A DNA stretch of 64,000 nucleotides from assembly GCF_004345705.1 (NCBI RefSeq), contig NZ_SLWV01000011.1, positions 44,045-108,044 of the forward strand. The letters are read 5' to 3'. Source of the DNA: Marinisporobacter balticus. GTDB taxonomy: Bacteria; Bacillota; Clostridia; Peptostreptococcales; Thermotaleaceae. Both the position numbers and the translations under genes were made by a program. Numbering within the stretch: position 1 is the stretch's first letter; each line of letters starts with the position of its first letter. Under the pieces are notes generated by a model. That model searched no databases. It worked only from the letters and a program-made list of their open reading frames with translations, and was not told the origin of the DNA. Positions 35,827 to 44,153 of the stretch are shown one piece after another.

Positions 35827-36650
35827 GTGGAAAAGGTGGAACAGGAAAGACAACTGTTGCAGCTGCATTTGCTTACCTTAATGAAAAAAGTATAAAAGTA
35901 GATTGTGATGTAGATGCTTCAAATCTTCATATTCTTCTTGGTGGAGAAGATATTGAAGAAGAAAATTTTATTGGGGCAAAAATGGCGCATATAGATCTTG
36001 ATAAATGTATAAAATGTGGTGCTTGTGAAAAAGTTTGTAGATTTGGTGCGATACATGATTATGTTATAGAGCCATTAAAATGCGAAGGATGTGCAGCATG
36101 TACGGTGGTATGCTCTCAAGAAGCGATTATATTAGAGGATGAAATAACAGGAAAAACCATTACAACCCGAACGAAGCAAGGGATTTTATCAAGGGCAGAA
36201 ATGGTGATAGGTGCAGAAGGGTCTGGAAAACTTGTCACCCAAGTAAGAAAAAATGCGATGAAACATAGAAAAAATGATGAGATGCTTATATTAGATGGAA
36301 CCCCTGGCATAGGATGTGCCGTGATGGCTTCTATTACAGGTTGTGATGCTGCACTGATTGTTGTAGAACCAACCCAATCAGGATTAAATGATTTTGAAAG
36401 AGTGCTTTCCCTAACGAAATTTTTCGGAGTGAAGACATTTGTATGCATTAATAAATACGATATCAATGAAGAGATGACTTTAAAAATAGAAAGCTTTTGT
36501 AAGGAAGAAGATATTGATTTATTAGGGAAAATTCCATTTGATCCAATGGTCAAAGAAGCTGTCAATCACTTAAAGCCTATTGTATGCTATGAGGAAAGTA
36601 AAGCTTCAAAAGAAATCATAAAAATATGGAATCAAATAAACAAAATATAA
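35808..36650 (+). CDS. MinD-superfamily ATPase with inserted 2[4Fe-4S] ferredoxin (second copy)
   Basis: 280 residues. QLVVISGKGGTGKTT, DCDVDASNLHILL, ferredoxin insert with CIKCGACEKVCRFGAI and CEGCAACTVVCSQEAI, then LDGTPGIGCAVMASITGCD. Same architecture as the preceding protein; the two are diverged and presumably form a heterodimer. GGGGGTGAAGGC precedes the ATG within the upstream gene. Confidence 0.9.
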   Translation: MQLVVISGKGGTGKTTVAAAFAYLNEKSIKVDCDVDASNLHILLGGEDIEEENFIGAKMAHIDLDKCIKCGACEKVCRFGAIHDYVIEPLKCEGCAACTVVCSQEAIILEDEITGKTITTRTKQGILSRAEMVIGAEGSGKLVTQVRKNAMKHRKNDEMLILDGTPGIGCAVMASITGCDAALIVVEPTQSGLNDFERVLSLTKFFGVKTFVCINKYDINEEMTLKIESFCKEEDIDLLGKIPFDPMVKEAVNHLKPIVCYEESKASKEIIKIWNQINKI

Positions 36651-36665
36651 GGAGGCGTTTTAAAA

Positions 36666-37007
36666 ATGAAAATAGCGATAGCGAAGAATGGAAATACTGT
36701 ATCAGGACATTTTGGTCATTGTGAAGGGTTTGAAACATTTGAAGTGGAAAATGGAAAAATTGTAGAAAGAGTATTTATTCCAAGTCCAGAACATCAGCCA
36801 GGAATTTTACCACCATTTCTTGCTGATAAAGGTGTGAATGTCATTATTGCTGGTGGAATGGGTGGTGCTGCAGTAGAACTTTTTAAAGAAAGGGGTATTG
36901 CTGTAGTTATTGGTGCACAAGGAGATCTAGATGATGTGATTAAACAATACTTAAGTGGTGAATTGAAATCTACAGTAAGTGCATGTGAAGAACATCATCA
37001 TCATTAA
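36666..37007 (+). CDS. NifX-like cofactor-binding protein, second copy, His-rich tail
   Basis: 113 residues: KIAIAKNGNTVSGHFGHCEGFETFE, IIAGGMGGAAVELFKERGIAVVIGA. Same domain as the protein at 34602, but ends CEEHHHH, a metal-binding-looking tail seen in related proteins. AAGGAGGCG lies before the ATG. Last gene before a terminator; completes the set Mrp - NifX-like - MinD/Fd - MinD/Fd - NifX-like. Confidence 0.88.
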   Translation: MKIAIAKNGNTVSGHFGHCEGFETFEVENGKIVERVFIPSPEHQPGILPPFLADKGVNVIIAGGMGGAAVELFKERGIAVVIGAQGDLDDVIKQYLSGELKSTVSACEEHHHH

Positions 37008-37013
37008 GAATTT

Positions 37014-37042
37014 GGCAGAATAATTTTATTCTGCCTTTTTCA
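37014..37042 (+). terminator. Terminator after the mrp/MinD cluster
   Basis: GGCAGAA (37014) and TTCTGCC (37029) form the stem, extended by AT pairs, and CTTTTT follows. Confidence 0.88.
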
Positions 37043-37119
37043 TTGAGTAATAAATAAAAAATTTATCAGAATATGAATAACTAGTGTATCAAATAATTTC
37101 TAAGAAATTTGAGCAAAGA

Positions 37120-37180
37120 AAATTTCAAAAGGAATTCTTTGAAATTTCGTTGACGAAATGAAAATATAAGATAGTATAAT
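37120..37180 (+). promoter_or_regulatory. Palindrome and possible promoter upstream of the Fur-family gene
   Basis: AAATTTCAAA (37120-37129) and TTTGAAATTT (37138-37147) are perfect inverted repeats around AGGAATTC. TTGACG (37150) and TATAAT (37175) follow with a 19-base spacer, longer than ideal. The palindrome could be an operator, perhaps for the Fur-like product itself. Confidence 0.45.
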
Positions 37181-37219
37181 GCGAATTTTTTTATATAATA
37201 TAAGAATTGGGTGGTACGA

Positions 37220-37657
37220 ATGGAAAGTAAAATAGAAATCATCGAAAAGATTTTAAAAGAAAAGAATATTAAGTGTACGAACCAAAGAAAAGCAATTATA
37301 GAAGTTTTTGTAAATCAAGATGCACATTTTAAGCCAGAAGAAGTGTATGATTTAGTAAAAGGTAAAAAAATTGGGCTAGCAACAGTATATCGAACCATAG
37401 AAATATTAAAAATACATGGTATAATAGAAGAAACTACGATCGAAAAAGATAGATATTATGAGTTAAAGTTATTTAGTGAAAAGCGGTTGCACATTCATTT
37501 TAAATGTAGCAGGTGTAATCAAATCTACGATTATGACAAAACAGAAATGATTTTGGATTTGATCCAATTAAGAAATTTTGCTGAACAAGAGTATAATGTA
37601 AGGGTAGAAGATATAAAAATGATTATGAATGGTGTATGTCATAAGTGTAGGGGGTGA
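37220..37657 (+). CDS. Fur family transcriptional regulator
   Basis: 145 residues. Winged helix with the recognition helix motif GLATVYRTIEIL, then the metal-binding/dimer domain with HIHFKCSRCNQIYDY and a C-terminal CHKC. The two CxxC pairs give a structural Zn site. Which of Fur, PerR or Zur it is cannot be decided here. ATG 37220 follows GGGTGG; an in-frame GTG 37211 overlaps it. The next gene starts 4 bases after its stop, and the metal-cluster genes lie just upstream, so it may regulate them. Confidence 0.88.
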   Translation: MESKIEIIEKILKEKNIKCTNQRKAIIEVFVNQDAHFKPEEVYDLVKGKKIGLATVYRTIEILKIHGIIEETTIEKDRYYELKLFSEKRLHIHFKCSRCNQIYDYDKTEMILDLIQLRNFAEQEYNVRVEDIKMIMNGVCHKCRG

Positions 37658-37661
37658 AATT

Positions 37662-38135
37662 TTGGCTAGACCTATGAAACCACGAAAAATTGCTTTTATG
37701 CCAGAAAATAGATATTTTATCCCTGTAGGTAAACCCAAATGCCATCTTGAAGAAATCCAATTAAAGCTTGAAGAAGTAGAAGCAATGCGATTAAAAGACA
37801 TTGAAAAACTTTCTCAAGAGGAATGTGCAGAAAAAATGCATGTATCTAGACAGACTTTCCAATTGATTATTGACAAAGCCAGAAAAAAGGTTGCTGAAGC
37901 ACTAACAGAAGGCAAAGCTATCAATATCCAAGGCGGAAATTATACTTTGAATATTTGTAAATATCAATGTAAAAACTGTGATCATGAATTTAATGAAGCA
38001 TACGAAAAAGAAGTGCATGTTTGTCCTGTATGCAATTCTGAGGAAGTTGTATGTATGGATAAAGGAAGATGCTGTATGAAAGCTTGCAGAAGACCTTGGT
38101 GTGAAAACAAAGAGATGAACCAACAAAAGAAATAA
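37662..38135 (+). CDS. DUF134 DNA-binding protein with zinc ribbon
   Basis: About 157 residues. RPMKPRKIAFMPENRYFIPVG and the HTH LSQEECAEKMHVSRQTFQLIIDKARKKVAEAL are typical of DUF134. A C-terminal zinc ribbon (CKNCDHEF ... CPVCNS) and Cys-rich end (CCMKACRRPWC) follow. TTG 37662 with GGGGGTG upstream. Genes of this family often lie beside NifX-like and MinD-ferredoxin genes, as here, and may regulate them. Confidence 0.85.
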   Translation: MARPMKPRKIAFMPENRYFIPVGKPKCHLEEIQLKLEEVEAMRLKDIEKLSQEECAEKMHVSRQTFQLIIDKARKKVAEALTEGKAINIQGGNYTLNICKYQCKNCDHEFNEAYEKEVHVCPVCNSEEVVCMDKGRCCMKACRRPWCENKEMNQQKK

Positions 38136-38233
38136 TAAAAATATTGAGCTTAAGAAGTGTACAACAGGTGTGTGTAGATTTCTTATACAACTTCTGCAAG
38201 TATAATATATTTTATTTAATGGAGGAAAGAAAG

Positions 38234-38614
38234 ATGAATACAATCGATGAAGCAGTTATGAAGTACTTTGATGATTGTAAAAAAGGATGCAGTAATCTTA
38301 TTGCTAGTAAAGATTTATACGAAGCCATACAAAAAAAAGAAAAGTTATTTATGTTAGACATTAGAAGACCTGAAGATTTTGCGAAAAATCAGATTAATGG
38401 ATCTATCAATATTTATTGGAGTGAAGTGGGAGAATTTATTGATGTTCTACCAATGGATGAAAAAATTATTGTAATCTGCTATACAGGACAAACATCAGGA
38501 CAAGTGGTATCTCTACTTAAGGTTTTAGGATATGATGCATATTCTCTTAGTGGTGGTATGATCAATGGATGGATGAAGGGTTCTTTACCAGTACAGGCAG
38601 GATGCTCAACCTGA
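38234..38614 (+). CDS. Rhodanese-like sulfurtransferase
   Basis: A single rhodanese domain of 126 residues: LFMLDIRRPEDFAKNQINGSINIYW, and the active-site loop ICYTGQTSGQ with the persulfide Cys. A second Cys-rich spot (CKKGC) lies at the N-terminus and a Cys at the C-terminus. GGAGGAAAG precedes the ATG. Likely supplies sulfane sulfur; its position after the Fe-S/metal cluster genes fits but may be chance. Confidence 0.88.
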   Translation: MNTIDEAVMKYFDDCKKGCSNLIASKDLYEAIQKKEKLFMLDIRRPEDFAKNQINGSINIYWSEVGEFIDVLPMDEKIIVICYTGQTSGQVVSLLKVLGYDAYSLSGGMINGWMKGSLPVQAGCST

Positions 38615-38651
38615 GGTTAAGATGAATCTCTTGGAGAGAGAGAATGAAAAT

Positions 38652-38682
38652 AAAAGTCGGGAAATTTTCTCGACTTTTATTT
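38652..38682 (+). terminator. Terminator after the rhodanese gene
   Basis: AAAAGTCGGGAAA pairs with TTTCTCGACTTTT, followed by ATTTATT. Confidence 0.85.
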
Positions 38683-38713
38683 ATTATATATGTGGATAGA
38701 AAGGATGAAAAAA

Positions 38714-39337
38714 ATGCCGTGTATTACAAATCTAGAACAACAAAAAAATAAAAATAGAGTCAATATATATGTGGATGATACATTTTTTCTAGGGGTAGAT
38801 CAAGAAATTATTTATACATTGGGATTGAAGAAAGGTCAGGAAGTTGAAACAAAAAAATTAGAATCTATTATAGGAGAAGAAATATATCTAAAAGCAAAAA
38901 GTAAGGCTTTAAAATTATTGCATTTTGCTTCACGTACAGAAAAAGAAATGAGAGAAAAATTAGCAAAGCATGAATATGAAGAACAAACCATTGATCGCGT
39001 CCTGACTTTTTTAAAAGAATATGAATTTATTGATGATGAGAAATTTACAAAACATATGGTGAAAAGTAAAGCAAATGGAGAAAAATATGGGAAAAATAGA
39101 ATTAAGCAAGAGCTATATAGAAAAGGAATAGACAAGGAGCTTATAGAAAACACAATTATAGAAGAATTAGATCTAAAAATAGAGTATGAAAATGCCTTGA
39201 GTTTAGCAGAAAAGAAAATGCGTACAATAAAAGATACAGATAGAAAAAAAGTTTATGAAAAGTTAGGAAGATATTTAGCTTATCGAGGATATGATTACGA
39301 TATAATTAAAAAAGTAATCAATCATGTTTTAAAATAA
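38714..39337 (+). CDS. recX: Regulatory protein RecX
   Basis: About 207 residues. RecX inhibits RecA filaments. The protein has the tandem three-helix repeats of the family, seen in ALKLLHFASRTEKEMREKLAKHEYEEQTIDRVLTFLKEYEFIDDEKF-like helices (motifs SRTEKEMREKL and YEFIDDEKF), KYGKNRIKQELYRKGID, and KVYEKLGRYLAYRGYDYD. ATG 38714 follows AGAAAGGA by about 9 bases; earlier in-frame ATGs at 38690 and 38705 lack a site. recA is not in the window. Confidence 0.9.
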   Translation: MPCITNLEQQKNKNRVNIYVDDTFFLGVDQEIIYTLGLKKGQEVETKKLESIIGEEIYLKAKSKALKLLHFASRTEKEMREKLAKHEYEEQTIDRVLTFLKEYEFIDDEKFTKHMVKSKANGEKYGKNRIKQELYRKGIDKELIENTIIEELDLKIEYENALSLAEKKMRTIKDTDRKKVYEKLGRYLAYRGYDYDIIKKVINHVLK

Positions 39338-39357
39338 TAAAGAGATGGGGGAGAAAA

Positions 39358-40098
39358 ATGAGTGATTTACATCACTACACAAAGCCATTTTTTCATGAAG
39401 GAAATGATGAAGGCTGTTTATTGATCCATGGTTTTACAGGTACCCCTGCGCATATGCAATTATTAGGGAAAGCCTTAAATAAGGAAGGATATACAGTAAA
39501 TGGAATTTTACTAAAGGGTCATGGAACTTGTGTAGAGGATATGAATGAGTGTAATTGGAAAGATTGGATGCAGGATGCAGTAGATGGATATGAAAGATTA
39601 CGAAAAAAGTGCAGTAAAGTATATGTGCTAGGTTTATCTATGGGAGGGGTTTTATCCTTATTATTGGCAGAAAAGTATCCAGTTGAAAGAATCGTATCTA
39701 TTGCGACACCTGTTTTGATCTATGATCGATTTGCACTATTAGCGCCTATTGTAAAATATTTTATGCCCTATAAAAAATGGAAATCAGAACCAACACAGGG
39801 ACAAAATGATACGAAAAATAGCATTGCCTATGCATCTATTCCAATCGGAGCTGTGCCAAGTCTCTTAAAATTGATGAAACAAGCAAAAAAAAATTTATCT
39901 AAGATTACATGTCCAACTTTGATTGTCCAATCCCATATGGATCAAACGGTAAAGCCAATGAGTGCACAGATGATCTATGATAAAATATCTTCCAAAGAAA
40001 AAGAAATTCTTTGGTTAAAGCGTTCAAAGCATGTGTGTACATCAGGGCCAGAAGTAAAATGTATACATGAGAAGATCATTGCATTTCTGGAAAAATAA
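39358..40098 (+). CDS. Carboxylesterase (Est30-type alpha/beta hydrolase)
   Basis: 246 residues. The oxyanion strand CLLIHGFTGTPAHM, nucleophile elbow GLSMGG (Ser), acid region VQSHMDQTVKP and final catalytic His in RSKHVCT are visible, matching the short-chain carboxylesterase/monoacylglycerol lipase group. Cytoplasmic; no signal peptide. GGGGGAG precedes the ATG. It lies 20 bases after recX. Confidence 0.9.
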   Translation: MSDLHHYTKPFFHEGNDEGCLLIHGFTGTPAHMQLLGKALNKEGYTVNGILLKGHGTCVEDMNECNWKDWMQDAVDGYERLRKKCSKVYVLGLSMGGVLSLLLAEKYPVERIVSIATPVLIYDRFALLAPIVKYFMPYKKWKSEPTQGQNDTKNSIAYASIPIGAVPSLLKLMKQAKKNLSKITCPTLIVQSHMDQTVKPMSAQMIYDKISSKEKEILWLKRSKHVCTSGPEVKCIHEKIIAFLEK

Positions 40099-40145
40099 AT
40101 ATTTAAGGTAGCATACCTAAAGATATAATAAAGCTTAAAACAACA

Positions 40146-40183
40146 AAACCCTGTTTTCTTAAAATACAATGAAAACAGGGTTT
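40146..40183. terminator. Bidirectional terminator between esterase and psuG
   Basis: AAACCCTGTTTTC pairs perfectly with GAAAACAGGGTTT. On the minus strand TGTTGTTTT follows, so it best serves psuG; it can also stop the converging esterase transcript. Confidence 0.85.
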
Positions 40184-40229
40184 GATTGGAGAATGCATAT
40201 AGGATATAAGTATATAAAGAAGTAAGAAA

Positions 40230-41144
40230 CTATAATTTAGAAAATTCTACTGCTAATTTAGTACCAACTATTGCATTGTTATATACCAATTCGATATTTG
40301 ATGCTAAACTTTTTCCAGCAGTAATAGATTTGATTCTAGAAAGAAGGAAAGGGGTTGCTTCTTTTCCTTTGATGCCTTTTTCTTTTGCTTCTGTTACTGC
40401 ATTTTCTATTGCATCATTGATGGTATCAAAATCCATTTCATATTCTGTTGGAATTGGGTTGCCTACAACTATCCCTCCATTTAAATTCAAATCCCATTTT
40501 GCTTTTAATGCTTTTGCAAGCTCTACTTCAGAATCAACACGATAGTCTACTTTAAATCCACTTTTTCTTGTAAAGAATGCTGGGAAATCTTCTGTTTTAA
40601 AACCTACTACAGGAACGCCATGCGTTTCTAAGTATTCTAAAGTAAGTCCAATATCTAGGATTGATTTTGCGCCTGCACAAATCACAGCTACATTGGTATT
40701 GCTAAGTTCTGTTAGATCTGCAGAGATATCAAAAGTTTCTTGGGCATCTCTGTGAACCCCACCGATTCCTCCTGTAACAAAAACTTTAATTCCAGCTAAA
40801 TTCGCAATAATCATAGTGGATGCTACAGTGGTTGCACCATTTAATTCTTTTGCAATAATAAAGGGTAAATCCCTTCTACTTGCTTTGAAGATATCTGTTC
40901 CTTTTCCCATATATTCTAGTTCATCTTCTGTAAGACCTACTTTCAATCTTCCGCCTATGATAGCTATTGTCGCAGGTATGGCATCATTTTCTCTTATGAT
41001 GGATTCAACTTTTCTAGCTGTTTCAACGTTTTGAGGATAGGGCATACCGTGGGATATGATTGTAGACTCTAATGCAACAACAGCGCGTCCCGCGTCTAAA
41101 GCTTTTTTTACCTCTGGATGGATATCTAAATATTTTCTATACAT
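40230..41144 (-). CDS. psuG: Pseudouridine-5'-phosphate glycosidase
   Basis: 304 residues. Splits pseudouridine 5'-phosphate into uracil and ribose 5-phosphate. Typical segments: VALESTIISHGMPYPQN, GRLKVGLTEDELEYMGKG, KASRRDLPFIIAKELNGATTVASTM, VFVTGGIGGVHRDA and NGGIVVGNPIPTEYEMD. GGAGATG-type site before ATG 41144. It overlaps psuK by 19 bases. The uracil it makes can enter the pyrimidine route encoded at 16-28.5 kb. Confidence 0.94.
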   Translation of the reverse strand: MYRKYLDIHPEVKKALDAGRAVVALESTIISHGMPYPQNVETARKVESIIRENDAIPATIAIIGGRLKVGLTEDELEYMGKGTDIFKASRRDLPFIIAKELNGATTVASTMIIANLAGIKVFVTGGIGGVHRDAQETFDISADLTELSNTNVAVICAGAKSILDIGLTLEYLETHGVPVVGFKTEDFPAFFTRKSGFKVDYRVDSEVELAKALKAKWDLNLNGGIVVGNPIPTEYEMDFDTINDAIENAVTEAKEKGIKGKEATPFLLSRIKSITAGKSLASNIELVYNNAIVGTKLAVEFSKL

Positions 41145-42232
41145 AAATTCATCTCCTTTGAAATTTTTTGGATATATTTTAATGACATCGTAGGGTTAAT
41201 TGTATTTTCATGCATCAGTGCTAAAATGGATGAAGCCATAGCAAACTTTGCACTATTTTCTAAAGTATAGTTATTTAAATGGCTATAAACGATTCCTGCC
41301 ATAAAAGCATCTCCAGCTCCTGTAGCATTGACTGCTTTTACTAGTTTAGCAGGTAGAAAGTTAGAAGTATTTTCATCTGCATAATATACACCTTCTTTTC
41401 CGAGACTGATAAATATTTTTTTTACACCTTTTCCTAAAAAATAATGTGAAGCTTTTTGTAAATCATCTCTTGTATTAATTTTTATATCAGTTAATATTTC
41501 AGCTTCTAATTTATTGGGCTTAATTGTATGAAAGGAACCGATAAAATCTTTTACTTTTTTTGCTTTCGTAGTAGATACAGGATCAAGAAAAAAATGAACT
41601 CCTTTTAAATTGGTTACTAAATAATGTAAAACTTCTTGAGGAATATTTGTATCTACAACCACTAATTGAGCATTTTTTAGGATATGGTTTTTTTTTCTGA
41701 TAAAATTAATATTGATTTTATCTAAAATATCCATATCTGAAATGGCGACTTTCATATCTCTATTTTCATCTAAAACAGAAAGATAGGTAGAGGATGAGGC
41801 ATCTTTTAGTATGAAAGTGTGCTGCATATCGATTCCAGAAATTTTACATTCCTCTAAAATTTTATTGCCATATAAGTCATCTCCTATAGCAGAAATAAGT
41901 CTCGTGTTGATTCCAAGCTTTACTAGATTTTCTGCGATGTTTCTTCCAACACCACCTAACGAAATTTTTACCTTACCTGGATTTGAATCATTTAAAATCA
42001 ATGGATTACTTGTAAAACCTTGAATATCAATATTGGTTCCACCGATTGCAACAATATAATCTTCTTCTCGTACAATGTACCCTTTCCCCATAATATAGCC
42101 CTTTTTCATCAAATTTGTAATATGAACAGCGACAGAGGAACGGGTAATCCCTAATGTATCTGCTAACTCTTGCTGCGATATATAAGGATTCTTTCTAATC
42201 AATGATAAAATTTCTTTTTCGCGTAAGGTCAT
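41126..42232 (-). CDS. psuK: Pseudouridine kinase with N-terminal HTH (PfkB family)
   Basis: An N-terminal winged helix (about 1-55: EILSLIRKNPYISQQELADTLGITRSSVAVHITNL) precedes a PfkB ribokinase-like domain (IVAIGGTNIDIQGF, ISLGGVGRNIAENLVKLG, AVNATGAGDAFMAG with the catalytic Asp). It should phosphorylate pseudouridine for PsuG. The HTH suggests it also binds DNA, perhaps its own promoter. ATG 42232 is chosen with GGTGAT upstream; an in-frame GTG at 42244 has no site. psuG follows with overlap. Confidence 0.9.
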   Translation of the reverse strand: MTLREKEILSLIRKNPYISQQELADTLGITRSSVAVHITNLMKKGYIMGKGYIVREEDYIVAIGGTNIDIQGFTSNPLILNDSNPGKVKISLGGVGRNIAENLVKLGINTRLISAIGDDLYGNKILEECKISGIDMQHTFILKDASSSTYLSVLDENRDMKVAISDMDILDKININFIRKKNHILKNAQLVVVDTNIPQEVLHYLVTNLKGVHFFLDPVSTTKAKKVKDFIGSFHTIKPNKLEAEILTDIKINTRDDLQKASHYFLGKGVKKIFISLGKEGVYYADENTSNFLPAKLVKAVNATGAGDAFMAGIVYSHLNNYTLENSAKFAMASSILALMHENTINPTMSLKYIQKISKEMNLCIENI

Positions 42233-42244
42233 CACTATCACCAA

Positions 42245-42276
42245 CTTATGCTTATTTTATAAACTAATGCTTAACA
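42245..42276 (-). promoter_or_regulatory. Direct repeats upstream of psuK
   Basis: ATGCTTA occurs at 42248 and 42267 (TAAGCAT on the coding strand), 19 bp apart, within 40 bases of the psuK start. They could be the operator for the HTH part of PsuK. The rest of 42277-42460 is AT-rich with nothing else clear. Confidence 0.35.
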
Positions 42277-42469
42277 ACAGTATATCTCAAAATAGCAAAT
42301 TTATCAAAAGAAATTTTTTATAATTTCCGTATATAGATTCTGAACAATTGTATCAGCGAAACACTATATTCAAAATATTTTATATAAATAATAAAAAACA
42401 GAAATTTAATCATATAAGTTATATATATGAAATTTGTTTCATAGTCACGAAAATATTTAACAAGAGCCA

Positions 42470-42498
42470 TAGACTTCAAATGGACCATATAGTATAAT
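42470..42498 (+). promoter_or_regulatory. Possible sigma-A promoter of the XRE-cupin gene
   Basis: TAGACT (42470) and TATAAT (42493) with a 17-base spacer. The -10 is perfect, the -35 weak. Confidence 0.5.
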
Positions 42499-42574
42499 GA
42501 ATAAAAGTAAAGGAATATTTTAACAAAACAGCAAATTTATATTATATAACCATAAAAAAGTGAGGGAAAGACTT

Positions 42575-43138
42575 GTGGCAGCTGATATAGGAAAAAAGAT
42601 TAAGGAACTAAGGACAAATAAAAATTTAACATTAAAGGATTTGAGTGAAAAAACTAATCTATCTATAGGTTATCTATCTCAGTTAGAAAGAGGACTTACC
42701 ACCATCGCCATTGATTCTTTAGAGAACATTGCCAAAGTGTTGGATACAGATATCGCTTGTTTTTTTAGAGAACATAAAAATAGTAAAAAAGCTGTACTTC
42801 GGAATCATGAAAAAGAAGTATTCGAAATCATTAATTCTCAGTTTATCTATTACCATTTAACAAATGATGTAGAGAGTAAAAATCTTCTTCCAAGATTGAT
42901 TGAAATACTCCCAAGTATGATGGAGGAAAAAATCATAACTTATCAGCATGAAGGAGAAGAATTTATCTATGTTTTAGAAGGAATCCTTACAATGATCATC
43001 GATAATGAACAGTATGCGCTCTACCCAGGAGATAGTGCCCATATTGATTCAAATAGGGTGCATAATTGGGCGAATTATACAAACAAGAAGGTCAAGTTGT
43101 TAACCGTGCATACACCTAATTTCTTAAAGAAGGCGTAG
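42575..43138 (+). CDS. XRE-cupin transcriptional regulator
   Basis: About 187 residues. HTH (IGKKIKELRTNKNLTLKDLSEKTNLSIGYLSQLERG) followed by a cupin-2 domain (YQHEGEEFIYVLEGILTMIIDNEQYALYPGDSAHIDSNRVHNWAN). Such regulators bind a small ligand in the cupin barrel. GTG 42575 is preferred because GAGGGAAAG lies about 8 bases before it; GTG 42560 has none. It is followed after about 110 bases by the hydroxyproline genes and may control them. Confidence 0.88.
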   Translation: MAADIGKKIKELRTNKNLTLKDLSEKTNLSIGYLSQLERGLTTIAIDSLENIAKVLDTDIACFFREHKNSKKAVLRNHEKEVFEIINSQFIYYHLTNDVESKNLLPRLIEILPSMMEEKIITYQHEGEEFIYVLEGILTMIIDNEQYALYPGDSAHIDSNRVHNWANYTNKKVKLLTVHTPNFLKKA

Positions 43139-43249
43139 CGTGTATGATGTAAATGATATTCATATATATGAAATTGGTTTTATTATTATAAAATAAAAGG
43201 GTAAATCATGATAAGATTTATGAATGAAAATGAATAAGAAGGTGATTTT

Positions 43250-44149
43250 TTGAAAAAGGGGAGAATCATAAATATTCAGAAGTATTGTGTACATGATGGG
43301 CCGGGGATTCGAACAACTGTATTTTTTAAGGGATGTCCACTGAATTGCTGGTGGTGTCATAACCCTGAAAGTCAAAAATTTGAAAAAGAGATGATGTATA
43401 ACCATGAAAAATGTACCATGTGTGGAGAATGCGAAAAAAGATGTGAAGGGAAAGGGATCAAATTAACGGAGAATATTTTTTATGATCCAACGAAATGTGT
43501 ATTTTGTGAAAATTGTATTGATTTTTGCATCAACAACGCGAGAGAAATGATAGGAAAAGAATATACAATAAGTGAACTGATGAAGGAAATAAAAAAAGAT
43601 CAAATGTTTTATCAAGAATCAGGTGGAGGTGTTACATTATCAGGTGGAGAAGTGATGACCCAAATCACATTTGTAGAAGAACTTGTAAGACGTTGTAAAG
43701 AAAATGGAATGCATGTTGCAATAGATACTTGTGGATATGTTCCTTTTTATAGTTTTGAGAGAATTTTAGATAATACAGACATTTTCTTGTATGATATTAA
43801 GTTGATTGATTCTAAAAGACATGAAAAATATACAGGGAAGCCGAATGAATTGATACTCGATAATATGAAAAAATTATCAGAAAAAGGTGCGAATATTCAT
43901 CTGAGAATTCCTCTAATAGAAGGAATCAACACAGATGGTGAAAATATAGAAGGCATCATAAAGTTTGCTTCAGATTTAAAGATTTCAAAGGTAAATTTGT
44001 TACCTTATCATGAAATAGGTAGTGATAAGTATAAAAGATTAAATATGGATTACAAAAAAGGGGGAATGGTGCGACCAACAGACCAAAGATTAGAGGAAAT
44101 TAAAGCCATGTTTAAAGAATCTAAATTCGAGGTGAAAATTGGGGGGTAA
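43250..44149 (+). CDS. Glycyl radical enzyme activase for HypD
   Basis: 299 residues. Radical SAM protein with the cluster motif CPLNCWWCHNPE, plus an inserted ferredoxin-like region with eight Cys (CTMCGECEKRCEG and CVFCENCIDFC), as in activases of the hydroxyproline/glycerol dehydratase group. GGGVTLSGGEV is the SAM-binding GGE region. It makes the glycyl radical in the enzyme encoded 4 bases downstream. TTG start with AAGGTGAT 5-6 bases upstream. Confidence 0.93.
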   Translation: MKKGRIINIQKYCVHDGPGIRTTVFFKGCPLNCWWCHNPESQKFEKEMMYNHEKCTMCGECEKRCEGKGIKLTENIFYDPTKCVFCENCIDFCINNAREMIGKEYTISELMKEIKKDQMFYQESGGGVTLSGGEVMTQITFVEELVRRCKENGMHVAIDTCGYVPFYSFERILDNTDIFLYDIKLIDSKRHEKYTGKPNELILDNMKKLSEKGANIHLRIPLIEGINTDGENIEGIIKFASDLKISKVNLLPYHEIGSDKYKRLNMDYKKGGMVRPTDQRLEEIKAMFKESKFEVKIGG

Positions 44150-44153
44150 AATT

